Assembly (NCBI RefSeq): GCF_046545555.1
Contig: NZ_JBHZTH010000003.1
Coordinates: 186,001 to 250,000 of the forward strand
From: Winogradskyella sp046545555
GTDB lineage: Bacteria; Bacteroidota; Bacteroidia; Flavobacteriales; Flavobacteriaceae
Direction of reading: 5' to 3'
Length of the DNA: 64,000 nucleotides
Below, one piece after another: positions 8,189 to 16,816 of the stretch (positions are counted from its first letter, which is position 1; each line of letters opens with the position of its first letter). Position numbers and translations under genes: made by a program. The notes beneath the pieces are model-generated. The model saw only the letters and a list, made by a program, of their open reading frames with translations, did no database searches and was not told the DNA's origin.

Positions 8189-8956
8189 ATGCCAAAACTA
8201 TCTGGAGTTATTATTACTTTTAATGAAGAACGAAATATTGAAAAATGTTTACAATCTTTAGCAGGCGTTGTTGACGAAATTGTAGTTGTAGATTCTTTTT
8301 CTACTGATAAAACCAAAGCCATATGCGAACAATACAATGTAAAATTTGTTGAGCAAAAATTCTTAGGCTATATAGAACAGAAAAATTTTGCTCTAGGAGA
8401 AGCTACATATAACCATGTGGTTTCATTAGATGGTGATGAAGCCTTATCTAAGAAACTTCAAGCATCGATTAAGTTGTTAAAAACAACTTGGACACTCGAT
8501 GGCTATTATGCCAATCGATATAATAATTTCTGTGGTCAATGGATAAAGCATTCCGATTGGTACCCGAATAAAAAATTGCGAGTTTTTGATAAAAGAAAAG
8601 CTCAGTGGCAAGGCATTAATCCGCATGATAACGTACAACTCCATGATACCGCTTCTGAAGCCGGTCATTTAAAAGGTGATATTTTGCATTGGACTTACCA
8701 GAGCTATAAAGAAATGGATGAAAAAACAGATTACTTCTCTACAATTGCGGCCAAAGCTTATTTAGACAAAGGCAAAACCGCACCTATTTGGAAATTAATT
8801 TGGAACCCATCTTGGGCATTCTTCAAAGCTTACTTTCTAAGATTAGGATTCTTAGATGGGCTAAATGGCTATAGAATTTGTTATCAAACCGGAAAAATTA
8901 CGTATCTCAAGTATTATAAGTTAAGAGAACTTTATAAAGCTCTTAGAGCTTCTTAA
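8189..8956 (+). CDS. Glycosyltransferase family 2, WaaE/KdtX-like LPS core enzyme
   Basis: A 255-residue GT2 enzyme of the short WaaE/KdtX type. The motifs GVIITFNEERNIEKCLQSL, DEIVVVDSFSTDKT, the DXD-like SLDGDEAL, and the histidine/tryptophan-rich WQGINPHD and DILHWTYQS are typical. Enterobacterial homologues add beta-1,4-glucose to inner-core heptose, but the sugar here is not proven. It is divergent from the GT2 pair, and its stop codon shares TTAA with the convergent LPS-kinase-like gene. Confidence 0.87.
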   Translation: MPKLSGVIITFNEERNIEKCLQSLAGVVDEIVVVDSFSTDKTKAICEQYNVKFVEQKFLGYIEQKNFALGEATYNHVVSLDGDEALSKKLQASIKLLKTTWTLDGYYANRYNNFCGQWIKHSDWYPNKKLRVFDKRKAQWQGINPHDNVQLHDTASEAGHLKGDILHWTYQSYKEMDEKTDYFSTIAAKAYLDKGKTAPIWKLIWNPSWAFFKAYFLRLGFLDGLNGYRICYQTGKITYLKYYKLRELYKALRAS

Positions 8957-9720
8957 CCTTTACGCCAAAATTTTAGTTTTTTCTTTAATCGTCTGCGCCT
9001 TTGATAATTATATTGAAAATTCTCAGTGTACTCCCACATTAGGTTATAGACTTCTTCATAAGGTTTATTTATACATTTTGAGTACTCATCACTCATAACC
9101 TCCACCATTTGCTTGTGGGTTGTTAAGCGCGCAAAATTTTTAATTCTAGCCTCAAAATCCATCGGACCAAATTGCATTCTATTTAAATCAACCAAATAAA
9201 ATTTATAGGTAGAACCCACTTTTTTAATTAAAGTATTACCTGGCGAATGATCTAAAAAATTCACACCATTTTCGTGCAATAAAAATGTGAATTTTGTGAA
9301 TGCTCTTAGTATTTGTTCGTGATTAGGATAATCAAAGTTCGTGGTCAATTCTCTATATGTTAAATCACAATCTTGTTGCTTACTTACGTAATAACTATTT
9401 TTGAAGAGTAATACAGACGTAAATTCAAAATAGGCAATAGGAGTTGGTGTACCAATACCAAAATTAATTAATTCATTAGCATATTCATACGAGCGTTGTG
9501 CTTTACTTTTTCTAAAAAATTTATACGTTATTTGATTAATTATATTGGGAATCTTAAATGACTTTATGTTTAAGGTTTCATCGTTTAAGCTAAATAACTT
9601 TAATGAATTTCTATCTTGATTTCCAAAAGGTACTCCGGAGTTATCAAAATTACTAATCATAGCGCCAATCAACTTTTCGGAGTTAATAAAATCGCTATGT
9701 ATGTGTTTTTTTTCTATCAT
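8953..9720 (-). CDS. Lipopolysaccharide kinase (WaaP/InaA/Kdo-kinase-like) family protein
   Basis: A 255-residue protein with a reduced protein-kinase fold. The catalytic loop FLDHSPGNTLIK (kinase HxxxxN pattern; Asp and Asn visible) and the metal-binding VDLNRMQFG (DFG equivalent) match Kdo/heptose kinases that phosphorylate the LPS inner core at the cytoplasmic membrane. The tail is rich in Arg/Lys. It is 48 bp downstream of the GT52-like gene in the same direction. In organisms with a single phosphorylated Kdo this type of kinase supplies the core charge; assigning it to Kdo rather than heptose is inference. Confidence 0.78.
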   Translation of the reverse strand: MIEKKHIHSDFINSEKLIGAMISNFDNSGVPFGNQDRNSLKLFSLNDETLNIKSFKIPNIINQITYKFFRKSKAQRSYEYANELINFGIGTPTPIAYFEFTSVLLFKNSYYVSKQQDCDLTYRELTTNFDYPNHEQILRAFTKFTFLLHENGVNFLDHSPGNTLIKKVGSTYKFYLVDLNRMQFGPMDFEARIKNFARLTTHKQMVEVMSDEYSKCINKPYEEVYNLMWEYTENFQYNYQRRRRLKKKLKFWRKG

Positions 9721-9768
9721 TTAAATTAACTTATGGCAGCAGCATCCTTAACTTTAAAATTGTTTGAA

Positions 9769-10773
9769 TTAGCGTTTAAGATAATCCATTCCTAAAAAAT
9801 TAGTCTCCCCAACATGTTTTAGATTAAAAATAGCACCAGAGCATATTGTATGAGCTTCGTCAAAGTAAATAGAACTATCCATATTTAAAACCTCTATTGG
9901 AAGTAACTTTGGTATTATTTTTATGTCTTCATCCTTAAAAACAGATTTGTAATCGATTTCTTCTCTTGGGTGCAATTTTAGATAGATTTCCATTCCTTTA
10001 GATTTAGCGTTATCAATAAAGCCTTTATAAATAGCAATCATTTCTTCTGGTGTTACTTTAAAACCAGATTTAATTAGAGGTTGTGTTAGTATAATTACTT
10101 TTCTCTTTTTTGAATAAACCTCTAGATCTCCCAATTTAAATGCATTTATAATTTCTTTTTTTTCCGTTTCGTTAATAGTATCTAATAAATAACCTAAATC
10201 TAGTTTAGAGGCCTTAGCCCTTAACGTAGCATCTATCATCTTTTCTGGGTTTTGCACTAATATTTCCTCTACTTGTTTATCGTAACCCATAAGTTGCGGA
10301 AAGCCTAATAACTGGCGTTTAAAACGTCTTATCCTTCTTGCTTTTTTAGTATATGTTCCGATTCCTTCCTCTATCATTCGAAACTTATTCTTGGGATATT
10401 TAATTAAAAAGTAAGCTTTAGACATTATAATGTGAAATAAGTTAATTTCAGCATCAGAAATAAAACTGTGGTATTTCCCTAAATTAGGATTGAACTCCTC
10501 AAATAATTTTACTAGAGTCGATGACCTTCTAAAAATACTATCAAACTTAGTTCCCTCTTTTTTTAATGCTATAACAGCTGAGGCACCTTTAACACTTATG
10601 ACATCTTCAAAAGTTTTGAGTTGTTTTAATGGGTCTACATATACATCTATACCTTCAGTACCTTCTCCATTAATTATCAACAACGTTTTTTTTCCGCTTT
10701 TATAATTTTCATAAGACAGAAGAATGCTAACATATATATGATAAACTGAATCTATAACATAAACTTGATGCAT
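9769..10773 (-). CDS. GT52-like glycosyltransferase (sialyltransferase/polysaccharide-transferase fold)
   Basis: A 334-residue GT-B-like protein. The N-terminus MHQVYVIDSVYHIYVSILLS, the central MIEEGIGTYTKK and the C-terminal IYLKLHPRE followed by SIYFDEAHTICSGA resemble glycosyltransferase family 52 and related CMP-sugar transferases, where the E(D/E)GIGTY and KxHP segments are conserved. Family members cap lipooligosaccharide with sialic acid or other sugars. No nonulosonic acid synthesis genes are visible in the window, so the donor is unknown. A TATTTTTG box precedes it. Confidence 0.65.
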   Translation of the reverse strand: MHQVYVIDSVYHIYVSILLSYENYKSGKKTLLIINGEGTEGIDVYVDPLKQLKTFEDVISVKGASAVIALKKEGTKFDSIFRRSSTLVKLFEEFNPNLGKYHSFISDAEINLFHIIMSKAYFLIKYPKNKFRMIEEGIGTYTKKARRIRRFKRQLLGFPQLMGYDKQVEEILVQNPEKMIDATLRAKASKLDLGYLLDTINETEKKEIINAFKLGDLEVYSKKRKVIILTQPLIKSGFKVTPEEMIAIYKGFIDNAKSKGMEIYLKLHPREEIDYKSVFKDEDIKIIPKLLPIEVLNMDSSIYFDEAHTICSGAIFNLKHVGETNFLGMDYLKR

Positions 10774-10787
10774 CTCACTGTTTTTAA

Positions 10788-10795
10788 CAAAAATA
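10788..10795 (-). promoter_or_regulatory. -7 box of the GT52/LPS-kinase pair
   Basis: Minus-strand TATTTTTG matches TAnnTTTG and ends 14 bases before the ATG of the GT52-like gene. I see no clear TTTG -33 element at the usual distance. Confidence 0.5.
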
Positions 10796-10867
10796 GTATT
10801 CTTAATTTAGAATAAATATAGGCTACAGAAATAGTTTTAGGAATTTTAATAGATAGGTTGCTTATCG

Positions 10868-10875
10868 TATCTTTG
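10868..10875 (+). promoter_or_regulatory. -7 box of the cca operon
   Basis: TATCTTTG followed by CA is a typical flavobacterial -7 element. TTTA at 10845-10848 lies 19 bp upstream as a degenerate -33 element. It gives a leader of about 60 nt before cca. Confidence 0.6.
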
Positions 10876-10937
10876 CATCTCAAAAAAATGATTGTTCTTT
10901 AATGAAATAATCACAGAAAAAGGTGTCGATATATAAC

Positions 10938-12353
10938 ATGAATCATAAGATTGCCATAAAAGGAAAAATTTTTCAAATTATCTCAGAATCTGCAAAAGAA
11001 CTGAACATTAACGCATTCGTTATTGGTGGTTTTGTTAGAGACTATTTCCTAGATCGTGGTAACGCAAAAGATATAGATATAGTAGCAATAGGAAGTGGTA
11101 TAGAATTGGCTCAGCAAGTTTCTAAGAACTTACCAAATAACCCTAAAGTACAAGTCTTTAAAACTTATGGTACAGCAATGTTACGCTATAACGATATTGA
11201 AATTGAATTCGTTGGTGCACGTAAAGAGAGTTACACAAAAGATAGCAGAAACCCAGTTGTAGAAAGTGGGACTTTACAAGATGACCAAAATAGACGAGAC
11301 TTTACCATTAATGCTCTGGCTTTAAGTTTAAACCATAATAACTTTGGCGAATTATTAGACCCTTTTAATGGTATTACCGATTTAGATAAAGGAATTATAC
11401 GGACACCGCAAAACCCAGATATAACCTATAGCGATGACCCTTTGCGTATGATGAGAGCTATTCGATTTGCATCGCAATTAAATTTTGAAATTGAAGACAA
11501 ATCCTTAGAAGCCATCTCAGCTAATAAAGAGCGTATAGAAATTATAAGCAAAGAGCGTATCGTTGTAGAACTCAACAAAATTCTTGGAAGTAAAAAACCT
11601 TCTATTGGATTTCTCCATTTAGAAAAAACCGGTTTATTAAGTTATTTTTTACCTGAACTCACCGATTTAAAAGGTATTGATGAGATTGAAGGTCAAAGGC
11701 ATAAAGATAATTTCTATCACACTCTAGAAGTTGTAGATAATATAGCTAAAACAACCAATAATCTTTGGTTACGTTGGGCAGCTTTATTGCATGATATTGG
11801 CAAAGCACCGACTAAAAAGTTTCATAAAAAAATAGGTTGGACATTTCATGCGCACGAATTTGTAGGTTCTAAAATGGTATACAAACTATTTAAACGGTTA
11901 AAAATGCCACTTAATGACAAAATGAAATTTGTACAGAAAATGGTGTTTATGAGTTCTAGACCTATCGTTTTAGCAACAGATGTTACGGATGCTGCAGTAA
12001 GACGTTTAGTCTTTGATGCAGGTGATTATGTAGATGATTTAATGACACTTTGCGAAGCCGATATAACAACAAAGAATCCTAAAAAATTTATAAAATATCA
12101 TAATAATTTTAAACTTGTAAGGGATAAAATTGTTGAAGTTGAAGAAAGAGATCGCGTAAGAGATTTTCAACCTCCAGTATCTGGAGAAGAAATTATGAAA
12201 ACGTTTAACCTTAAACCTTCAAAGGAAATAGGCATTATTAAAGAAGCCATAAAAGAAGCAATTCTCGAAGGTGATATTGCCAATGAGCATGAGGCTGCCT
12301 TTCAATTAATGCTTAAAAAAGGTAAGGCTTTAGGATTGACAGTAGAATTATGA
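10938..12353 (+). CDS. cca: CCA tRNA nucleotidyltransferase / poly(A) polymerase family, with HD domain
   Basis: Adds or repairs the CCA 3' end of tRNAs. The catalytic head has FVIGGFVRDYFL, the metal-binding DIDIVAIG (DxD), RRDFTINALAL and the template-reading region around DPLRMMRAIRFA. An HD hydrolase domain follows (LLHDIGKAPTKK). I chose the ATG at 10938 (471 residues) over the GTG at 10923 because homologues start a few residues before the KIFQIIS-like segment. It overlaps the following GNAT gene by 4 bp, which suggests translational coupling. Confidence 0.93.
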   Translation: MNHKIAIKGKIFQIISESAKELNINAFVIGGFVRDYFLDRGNAKDIDIVAIGSGIELAQQVSKNLPNNPKVQVFKTYGTAMLRYNDIEIEFVGARKESYTKDSRNPVVESGTLQDDQNRRDFTINALALSLNHNNFGELLDPFNGITDLDKGIIRTPQNPDITYSDDPLRMMRAIRFASQLNFEIEDKSLEAISANKERIEIISKERIVVELNKILGSKKPSIGFLHLEKTGLLSYFLPELTDLKGIDEIEGQRHKDNFYHTLEVVDNIAKTTNNLWLRWAALLHDIGKAPTKKFHKKIGWTFHAHEFVGSKMVYKLFKRLKMPLNDKMKFVQKMVFMSSRPIVLATDVTDAAVRRLVFDAGDYVDDLMTLCEADITTKNPKKFIKYHNNFKLVRDKIVEVEERDRVRDFQPPVSGEEIMKTFNLKPSKEIGIIKEAIKEAILEGDIANEHEAAFQLMLKKGKALGLTVEL

Positions 12354-12808
12354 TAAAAATCATTAGAACAGATGCTCACCATAAGGATTTTAAAGCATTA
12401 GTAAAGCAACTTGATGCTTATCTGAAAGTAACTGATGGAGATGAACACGATTTTTATAATCAATTTAATGCAATTGAAAATCTAAACCATGTGATTATTG
12501 CAAAACATAATAATGAAGTTGTTGGATGTGGAGCATTTAAAAATTTCGATGATACTAAAGTAGAAGTTAAGAGAATGTTTACCGTGGCTAAAGCACGTAA
12601 AAAAGGGGTTGCTTCAAAAATTTTAAAAGGTTTAGAAGATTGGGCCAAAGAATTGGGTTATGCGTTTACGCTATTAGAAACTGGAATTCGCCAAACCGAA
12701 GCCGTTGAGTTTTATAAAAAAAACGCTTATCAGCTAACTTCTAACTACGGCCAATACATCGGAATAGAAAACAGTCTTTGTTTTAAAAAGAAATTAAACA
12801 AGCAATGA
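12350..12808 (+). CDS. GNAT family N-acetyltransferase
   Basis: A 152-residue single-domain acetyltransferase. The acetyl-CoA binding segment is visible as VKRMFTVAKARKKGVASKIL (an R/Q-x-x-G-x-G/A variant), followed by LETGIRQTEAVEFYKKNAY and a C-terminal strand. It sits between cca and ctaA with ATGA overlaps on both sides, so it is cotranscribed. The substrate is not predictable; a small-molecule or protein amine is typical of this family. Confidence 0.85.
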   Translation: MIKIIRTDAHHKDFKALVKQLDAYLKVTDGDEHDFYNQFNAIENLNHVIIAKHNNEVVGCGAFKNFDDTKVEVKRMFTVAKARKKGVASKILKGLEDWAKELGYAFTLLETGIRQTEAVEFYKKNAYQLTSNYGQYIGIENSLCFKKKLNKQ

Positions 12809-13839
12809 AGAGGACTTATAGAAAAACTGTAAAAATAGCCTTAGTTTTAGTTTACCTAGTAATTATAGCTGGCGCAGTGGTAAGGATGACTGGTTCGGGA
12901 ATGGGATGTCCAGATTGGCCAAAGTGCTTTGGCTATTATATACCACCAACAGAATTAGCTGAGCTACAATTTAAACCAAATCATAATTACAAAAAAGGTA
13001 TTGTAATTATAGTAGATGAAGAATTACAAGTTTCGCAATCACAATTTACTTCGGGAGCATCATTAGACCTAAATAACTGGGAACCATATACGGCGCACGA
13101 TTATGCAACATTTAATCCGTTGCACACATGGGTAGAATATATCAATAGATTATTGGGTGCACTTTCGGGTATTCCTATTCTAATATTTACTATTCTGTCT
13201 ATATGGTTATGGAAAGACAGAAAACGCTTCTTATTGCTTTCATTATTTACAGTAATAGGCATGGCTTTTCAGGCATGGCTTGGAAAAACTGTTGTAGATT
13301 CAAATTTGGCACCTTACAAAATTACTATTCATATGGTTATGGCGTTAGTGATTGTTGCCGTATTATTATATCTCATCTATCTGGCAAAAACACATTTTAA
13401 AAAACAAACTTTCGATAAGTTGTTTAGAAATGTTTTAATTGTGGCAACCTTATTAACTTTAATACAAATTGTTTTAGGCACTCAAGTACGGCAGTTTATA
13501 GACGAGCAAGTAAAATCAATTGGTTATGTAAAATCCCTTTGGATGGAAAATCCTCAACTAGATTTTTATATTCATCGTAGCTTATCCATAGCTGTTCTGT
13601 TTATAAATCTTTGGCTTTTTCAGAGAAACAAAAAACTCAATCTAGGTTACAATAAGTTTAAACTCGTATTAATTTGCATAGGCCTAGAAATTCTAACAGG
13701 GATAATAATGTACTATTTTGATTTTCCATTTACATCTCAACCATTACATCTAGTTATAGCGACAATTTTAATTGGTATACAGTTCTATATCATCTTAGAA
13801 AGTAGTCGCAGAGGTGCTATAAAATTAGGTACTGATTAA
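12805..13839 (+). CDS. ctaA: Heme A synthase (COX15/CtaA)
   Basis: Converts heme O to heme A for cytochrome c oxidase. The 344 residues contain about eight membrane helices. The start VVRMTGSGMGCPDWPKCFG is diagnostic of the family. Candidate heme ligands are visible in PLHTWVEYINRLLG, KITIHMVMAL, YIHRSLSI and QPLHLVIAT. It follows the GNAT gene with a 4-bp overlap. No other oxidase assembly gene lies within the window. Confidence 0.93.
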   Translation: MKRTYRKTVKIALVLVYLVIIAGAVVRMTGSGMGCPDWPKCFGYYIPPTELAELQFKPNHNYKKGIVIIVDEELQVSQSQFTSGASLDLNNWEPYTAHDYATFNPLHTWVEYINRLLGALSGIPILIFTILSIWLWKDRKRFLLLSLFTVIGMAFQAWLGKTVVDSNLAPYKITIHMVMALVIVAVLLYLIYLAKTHFKKQTFDKLFRNVLIVATLLTLIQIVLGTQVRQFIDEQVKSIGYVKSLWMENPQLDFYIHRSLSIAVLFINLWLFQRNKKLNLGYNKFKLVLICIGLEILTGIIMYYFDFPFTSQPLHLVIATILIGIQFYIILESSRRGAIKLGTD

Positions 13840-13849
13840 ACTTAAATTG

Positions 13850-13857
13850 TATCTTTG
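13850..13857 (+). promoter_or_regulatory. -7 box of the pRiA4b ORF-3-like gene
   Basis: TATCTTTG followed by CA, 20 bases before the ATG at 13878, starts a separate transcript just after the ctaA stop. Confidence 0.6.
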
Positions 13858-13877
13858 CAATAGATTAATAATTAACA

Positions 13878-14402
13878 ATGATATATAGATTTAGAGTCAT
13901 ACTAGATAACACTACAGAAGATGATGTTTTTCGTGATTTAGAGATTCGCGAAAGTGATACCATGGAAGACTTACATAACATTATAACGCAATCTTTTGGG
14001 TTTGATGGTATGGAAATGGCATCATTTTATATTAGTGACGAACAATGGAATCAAGGCGAAGAAATTGCTATGATGGATATGAGCGAAGCTGGTGCCGAAG
14101 TAAAAATGATGAGCACAACCATTATTAGCGATGTAGTGCATGAAGCTGCAACAAGATTAATCTACTTGTACGATTTTATGAATATGTGGACATTTTATGT
14201 TGAGCTTGGCGAAATAATTGAAGAAGCTCAAGGTACAGATTATCCAAATTTAATGTATGTTCATGGTCAAATCCCTGATGAAGCGCCAGAAAAAACTTTT
14301 GAAGCTGAAGAAAATGATGATGACAATGAATTTGAGGAATTTGAAGATGGATTAGATCTTGATGATTATAGCGATTTAGACTTTGATGAAAATTGGAATT
14401 AA
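13878..14402 (+). CDS. Plasmid pRiA4b ORF-3-like family protein
   Basis: A 174-residue cytosolic protein. The N-terminal 150 residues match the pRiA4b ORF-3/IS1096 passenger-type fold: YRFRVILDNTT, the TMEDLHNIITQSFGFDGMEMASFYI region and a WTFYVELGEI strand. The last 30 residues are strongly acidic. The family occurs in mobile elements, but chromosomal copies are common in Bacteroidetes, and nothing here (no transposase or inverted repeats) indicates a mobile element. Function unknown. The stop abuts the stop of the convergent gene. Confidence 0.82.
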   Translation: MIYRFRVILDNTTEDDVFRDLEIRESDTMEDLHNIITQSFGFDGMEMASFYISDEQWNQGEEIAMMDMSEAGAEVKMMSTTIISDVVHEAATRLIYLYDFMNMWTFYVELGEIIEEAQGTDYPNLMYVHGQIPDEAPEKTFEAEENDDDNEFEEFEDGLDLDDYSDLDFDENWN

Positions 14403-14774
14403 TTAATTTTCATTAAATAGCTGTTCAATAACCTTTTCTTTATCATCCTTTAGCTTGCCATTAGTTCCGTATTTTAAATTGAAATTTTTACCAAGCCCGA
14501 ATTCTAGTGGCTTGTAAGAGGATAATGTATTATTGAAAGCAACAGACCTACTTCTATTTTGAATTAACATTTTTAAATTGAAAACGATTTTTTCGACTTT
14601 TAAGTTAGAAACCTGTATTGCTTTAACAGTTTTACGATCATCAATTAAAGCTTTAGAAGTATGAATGTCATTTGTTAAGTCACTATCGCTTAAATTAAAG
14701 TCTCCAGAATCTTGAGCAAAAGTTAAGTTTGCAGAAAACAAAACTATAATTGCAATAAAAATTACGCTTTTCAT
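14403..14774 (-). CDS. Small exported hypothetical protein
   Basis: I chose the ATG at 14774 (123 residues) because it begins a clear signal peptide, MKSVIFIAIIVLFSANLTFA, cleaved before QDSGDF; an in-frame upstream extension (to 14909) adds an unrelated stretch and has no support. The mature protein is about 100 residues, mixed charge, without cysteines or a recognised domain. A minus-strand TATTTTTG box (14833-14840) could be its promoter. Function unknown. Confidence 0.7.
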   Translation of the reverse strand: MKSVIFIAIIVLFSANLTFAQDSGDFNLSDSDLTNDIHTSKALIDDRKTVKAIQVSNLKVEKIVFNLKMLIQNRSRSVAFNNTLSSYKPLEFGLGKNFNLKYGTNGKLKDDKEKVIEQLFNEN

Positions 14775-14832
14775 ACTAATGATTTCTTTAAATTTACAAT
14801 AAAAATAATTAAAGACTAAAATCTTTATGTAA

Positions 14833-14840
14833 CAAAAATA
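14833..14840 (-). promoter_or_regulatory. -7 box of the small exported protein gene
   Basis: Minus-strand TATTTTTG, 58 bases before the ATG at 14774. It supports the shorter reading of that gene. Confidence 0.45.
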
Positions 14841-14929
14841 GAAGAGGCTCGTCTTATCTACATAACCAACATATACTAAACTTGTTTTAGTATCTTGTAA
14901 ACCAATCAATCTTTAAAACCAATCATATT

Positions 14930-15835
14930 TTGGAGCCAATCCTTACAATCAATAATCTTACAAAGAAATTCGGCTATCTTACGGCTGTTAAAGACCTAAG
15001 CTTTACTATTAACAAAGGCAATGTATACGGTATACTCGGACCTAACGGTAGTGGTAAATCTACAACATTAGGTATTGTCCTAAATGTTGTTAATAAAACT
15101 CATGGAGATTTCCATTGGTTCGATGGTAATACAACAACACACGATGCCTTGAAGCAAGTTGGAGCTATTATAGAGCGTCCTAACTTTTATCCTTATATGA
15201 CGGCAGAAGAGAACTTAAAATTAGTCTGCAGAATTAAAGGTGTTAGCCATGCTAAAATAGAAGAAAAGCTAGAAGTTGTTGGATTATTAGATCGAAAAAA
15301 TCATAAATTTAAAACGTATTCTTTAGGTATGAAGCAACGTTTAGCTATCGCTTCTGCCCTACTCAATGATCCTGAAATTTTAATATTAGATGAGCCAACT
15401 AATGGGCTAGACCCTCAAGGAATTCATCAGATCCGAAAAATTATTAAAGAGATTGCTTCTAATGGCACAACAATACTGCTAGCATCGCATCTTTTAGATG
15501 AGGTTGAAAAAGTATGCTCGCATGTTGTAGTTTTACGTAAAGGTGAAAAATTATATGCAGGTCGTGTTGATGAAATGATTAATAGCCATGGATTTTTTGA
15601 ATTAAAAGCTGAAAAACACCAAGACCTCTTAAATCTTTTAAAACAGCATCCTAATTTTGAAAAAGTGACCGTAGAAGATGATCTAATAACTGCCTTCTTA
15701 AACGAACCTATGTCTGCACCAGATTTTAATAAATTAATGTTCGATAAAGGTATCTTATTATCTCACCTAGTGAAGCGTAAAGAAAGTTTAGAAGAACAAT
15801 TCTTACAATTAACCGACAACCAAGAAATCAATTAA
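14930..15835 (+). CDS. ABC transporter ATP-binding protein (ABC-2 exporter type)
   Basis: The nucleotide-binding subunit of a two-gene exporter. Walker A GPNGSGKST (residues 37-45), the signature YSLGMKQRL, Walker B ILILDEPTNGLDP and the switch LLASHLL are all intact; length 301. The start codon is TTG at 14930: the reading frame has no ATG before Walker A, and the TTG gives the family-typical N-terminus MEPILTINNLTKKFG. The permease starts 46 bp downstream. The substrate is unknown. Confidence 0.92.
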   Translation: MEPILTINNLTKKFGYLTAVKDLSFTINKGNVYGILGPNGSGKSTTLGIVLNVVNKTHGDFHWFDGNTTTHDALKQVGAIIERPNFYPYMTAEENLKLVCRIKGVSHAKIEEKLEVVGLLDRKNHKFKTYSLGMKQRLAIASALLNDPEILILDEPTNGLDPQGIHQIRKIIKEIASNGTTILLASHLLDEVEKVCSHVVVLRKGEKLYAGRVDEMINSHGFFELKAEKHQDLLNLLKQHPNFEKVTVEDDLITAFLNEPMSAPDFNKLMFDKGILLSHLVKRKESLEEQFLQLTDNQEIN

Positions 15836-15881
15836 AAAACAGCTTAATTCTTGCAAAGAATTAAACACAACCAATCGCTAT

Positions 15882-16709
15882 ATGTTACGTCTCGTAAAAT
15901 TAGAATTACAAAAACTTTGGCTCAATAAAACAAGTCGAATCCTAATATTTATTTCATTTATACTGCCATTCACAGTACTTGTGCTTTCCTCTATAAAAAT
16001 TAACTTCTTTGGATTTTTTACACTAGAGTTAGGCGAATTAGGTATTTTCAACTTCCCAATAATTTGGCACATTACAACATTCTTTGCCTCCTACTTTAAA
16101 TTTTTCTTTGCTATTGTTGTTGTGAGTATGATAGGTAATGAATATAGCAATAAAACGCTAAAACAAAATCTTATAGATGGGTTAAGTAAAAAAGAATTCA
16201 TTCTATCAAAATTTTATACTATTGTCTTCTTTTCGCTCTGTGCTACTGCCCTAATTGGTATTGCATCATTCTTAATTGGCCTATATTATTCTAGTTACAC
16301 AGAAGCTTCAATTATATTTAGAGAAGTTGAATTTCTACTCGCCTATTTTGTAAAATTAGTTGGGTTCTTTAGTTTGTGTCTGTTTTTTGGAATGCTCTTA
16401 AAACGCTCGGCTTTTGCCCTTGCATTCCTAGTTGTACTATATATACTAGAGTGGATCATTTTTTGGGGAGCATACGAAGCCTTTGGCAATGCCGATAGTG
16501 CATTTAAGGTAAAAAATATGTTGCCGTTAGAATCCATGTATAAGCTTATAGATCAACCGATTCAGCGTATAGTAATGACTAAATTCCCTGAAAAGACAGA
16601 TATAGCATACGACTATGGAGTACACTGGTACGAGATTGCCGTAGTTTTGGGTTGGTCTGCCCTTTTTATCTTTTTATCTTATCGATTATTAAAAAAGAGA
16701 GATTTATAA
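15882..16709 (+). CDS. ABC transporter permease (ABC-2 family)
   Basis: A 275-residue membrane protein with about six predicted helices and a cytosolic N-terminus MLRLVKLELQKLW. The segment GNEYSNKTLKQNLIDGLSKKEFI matches the amphipathic loop of ABC-2 permeases of the NatB/BcrB kind. It pairs with the upstream ATPase to form a dimeric exporter in the inner membrane. The cargo is not predictable from sequence. Confidence 0.87.
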   Translation: MLRLVKLELQKLWLNKTSRILIFISFILPFTVLVLSSIKINFFGFFTLELGELGIFNFPIIWHITTFFASYFKFFFAIVVVSMIGNEYSNKTLKQNLIDGLSKKEFILSKFYTIVFFSLCATALIGIASFLIGLYYSSYTEASIIFREVEFLLAYFVKLVGFFSLCLFFGMLLKRSAFALAFLVVLYILEWIIFWGAYEAFGNADSAFKVKNMLPLESMYKLIDQPIQRIVMTKFPEKTDIAYDYGVHWYEIAVVLGWSALFIFLSYRLLKKRDL

Positions 16710-16731
16710 TATCTTTGATAGCAATTGCTAT
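16710..16731 (+). promoter_or_regulatory. -7 box followed by a palindrome upstream of the T9SS type B genes
   Basis: TATCTTTG (16710-16717) begins right after the permease stop. It is followed immediately by the perfect 14-bp palindrome ATAGCAATTGCTAT (16718-16731), which would cover the transcription start. A leader of about 90 nt precedes the ATG at 16817. The palindrome could be an operator. Confidence 0.4.
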
Positions 16732-16816
16732 TATACTTTTCAACATATACTAGGAGAATAACCTTTCTCGTTGTTATACTATTGAAAATAGTGTGTTTTT
16801 GCACTCTAAAGATATT

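Noticed and set aside
13878..14402. pRiA4b ORF-3/IS1096 passenger-type protein as a sign of a mobile element
   Set aside because: No transposase, inverted repeats or target duplication nearby; chromosomal copies are common.
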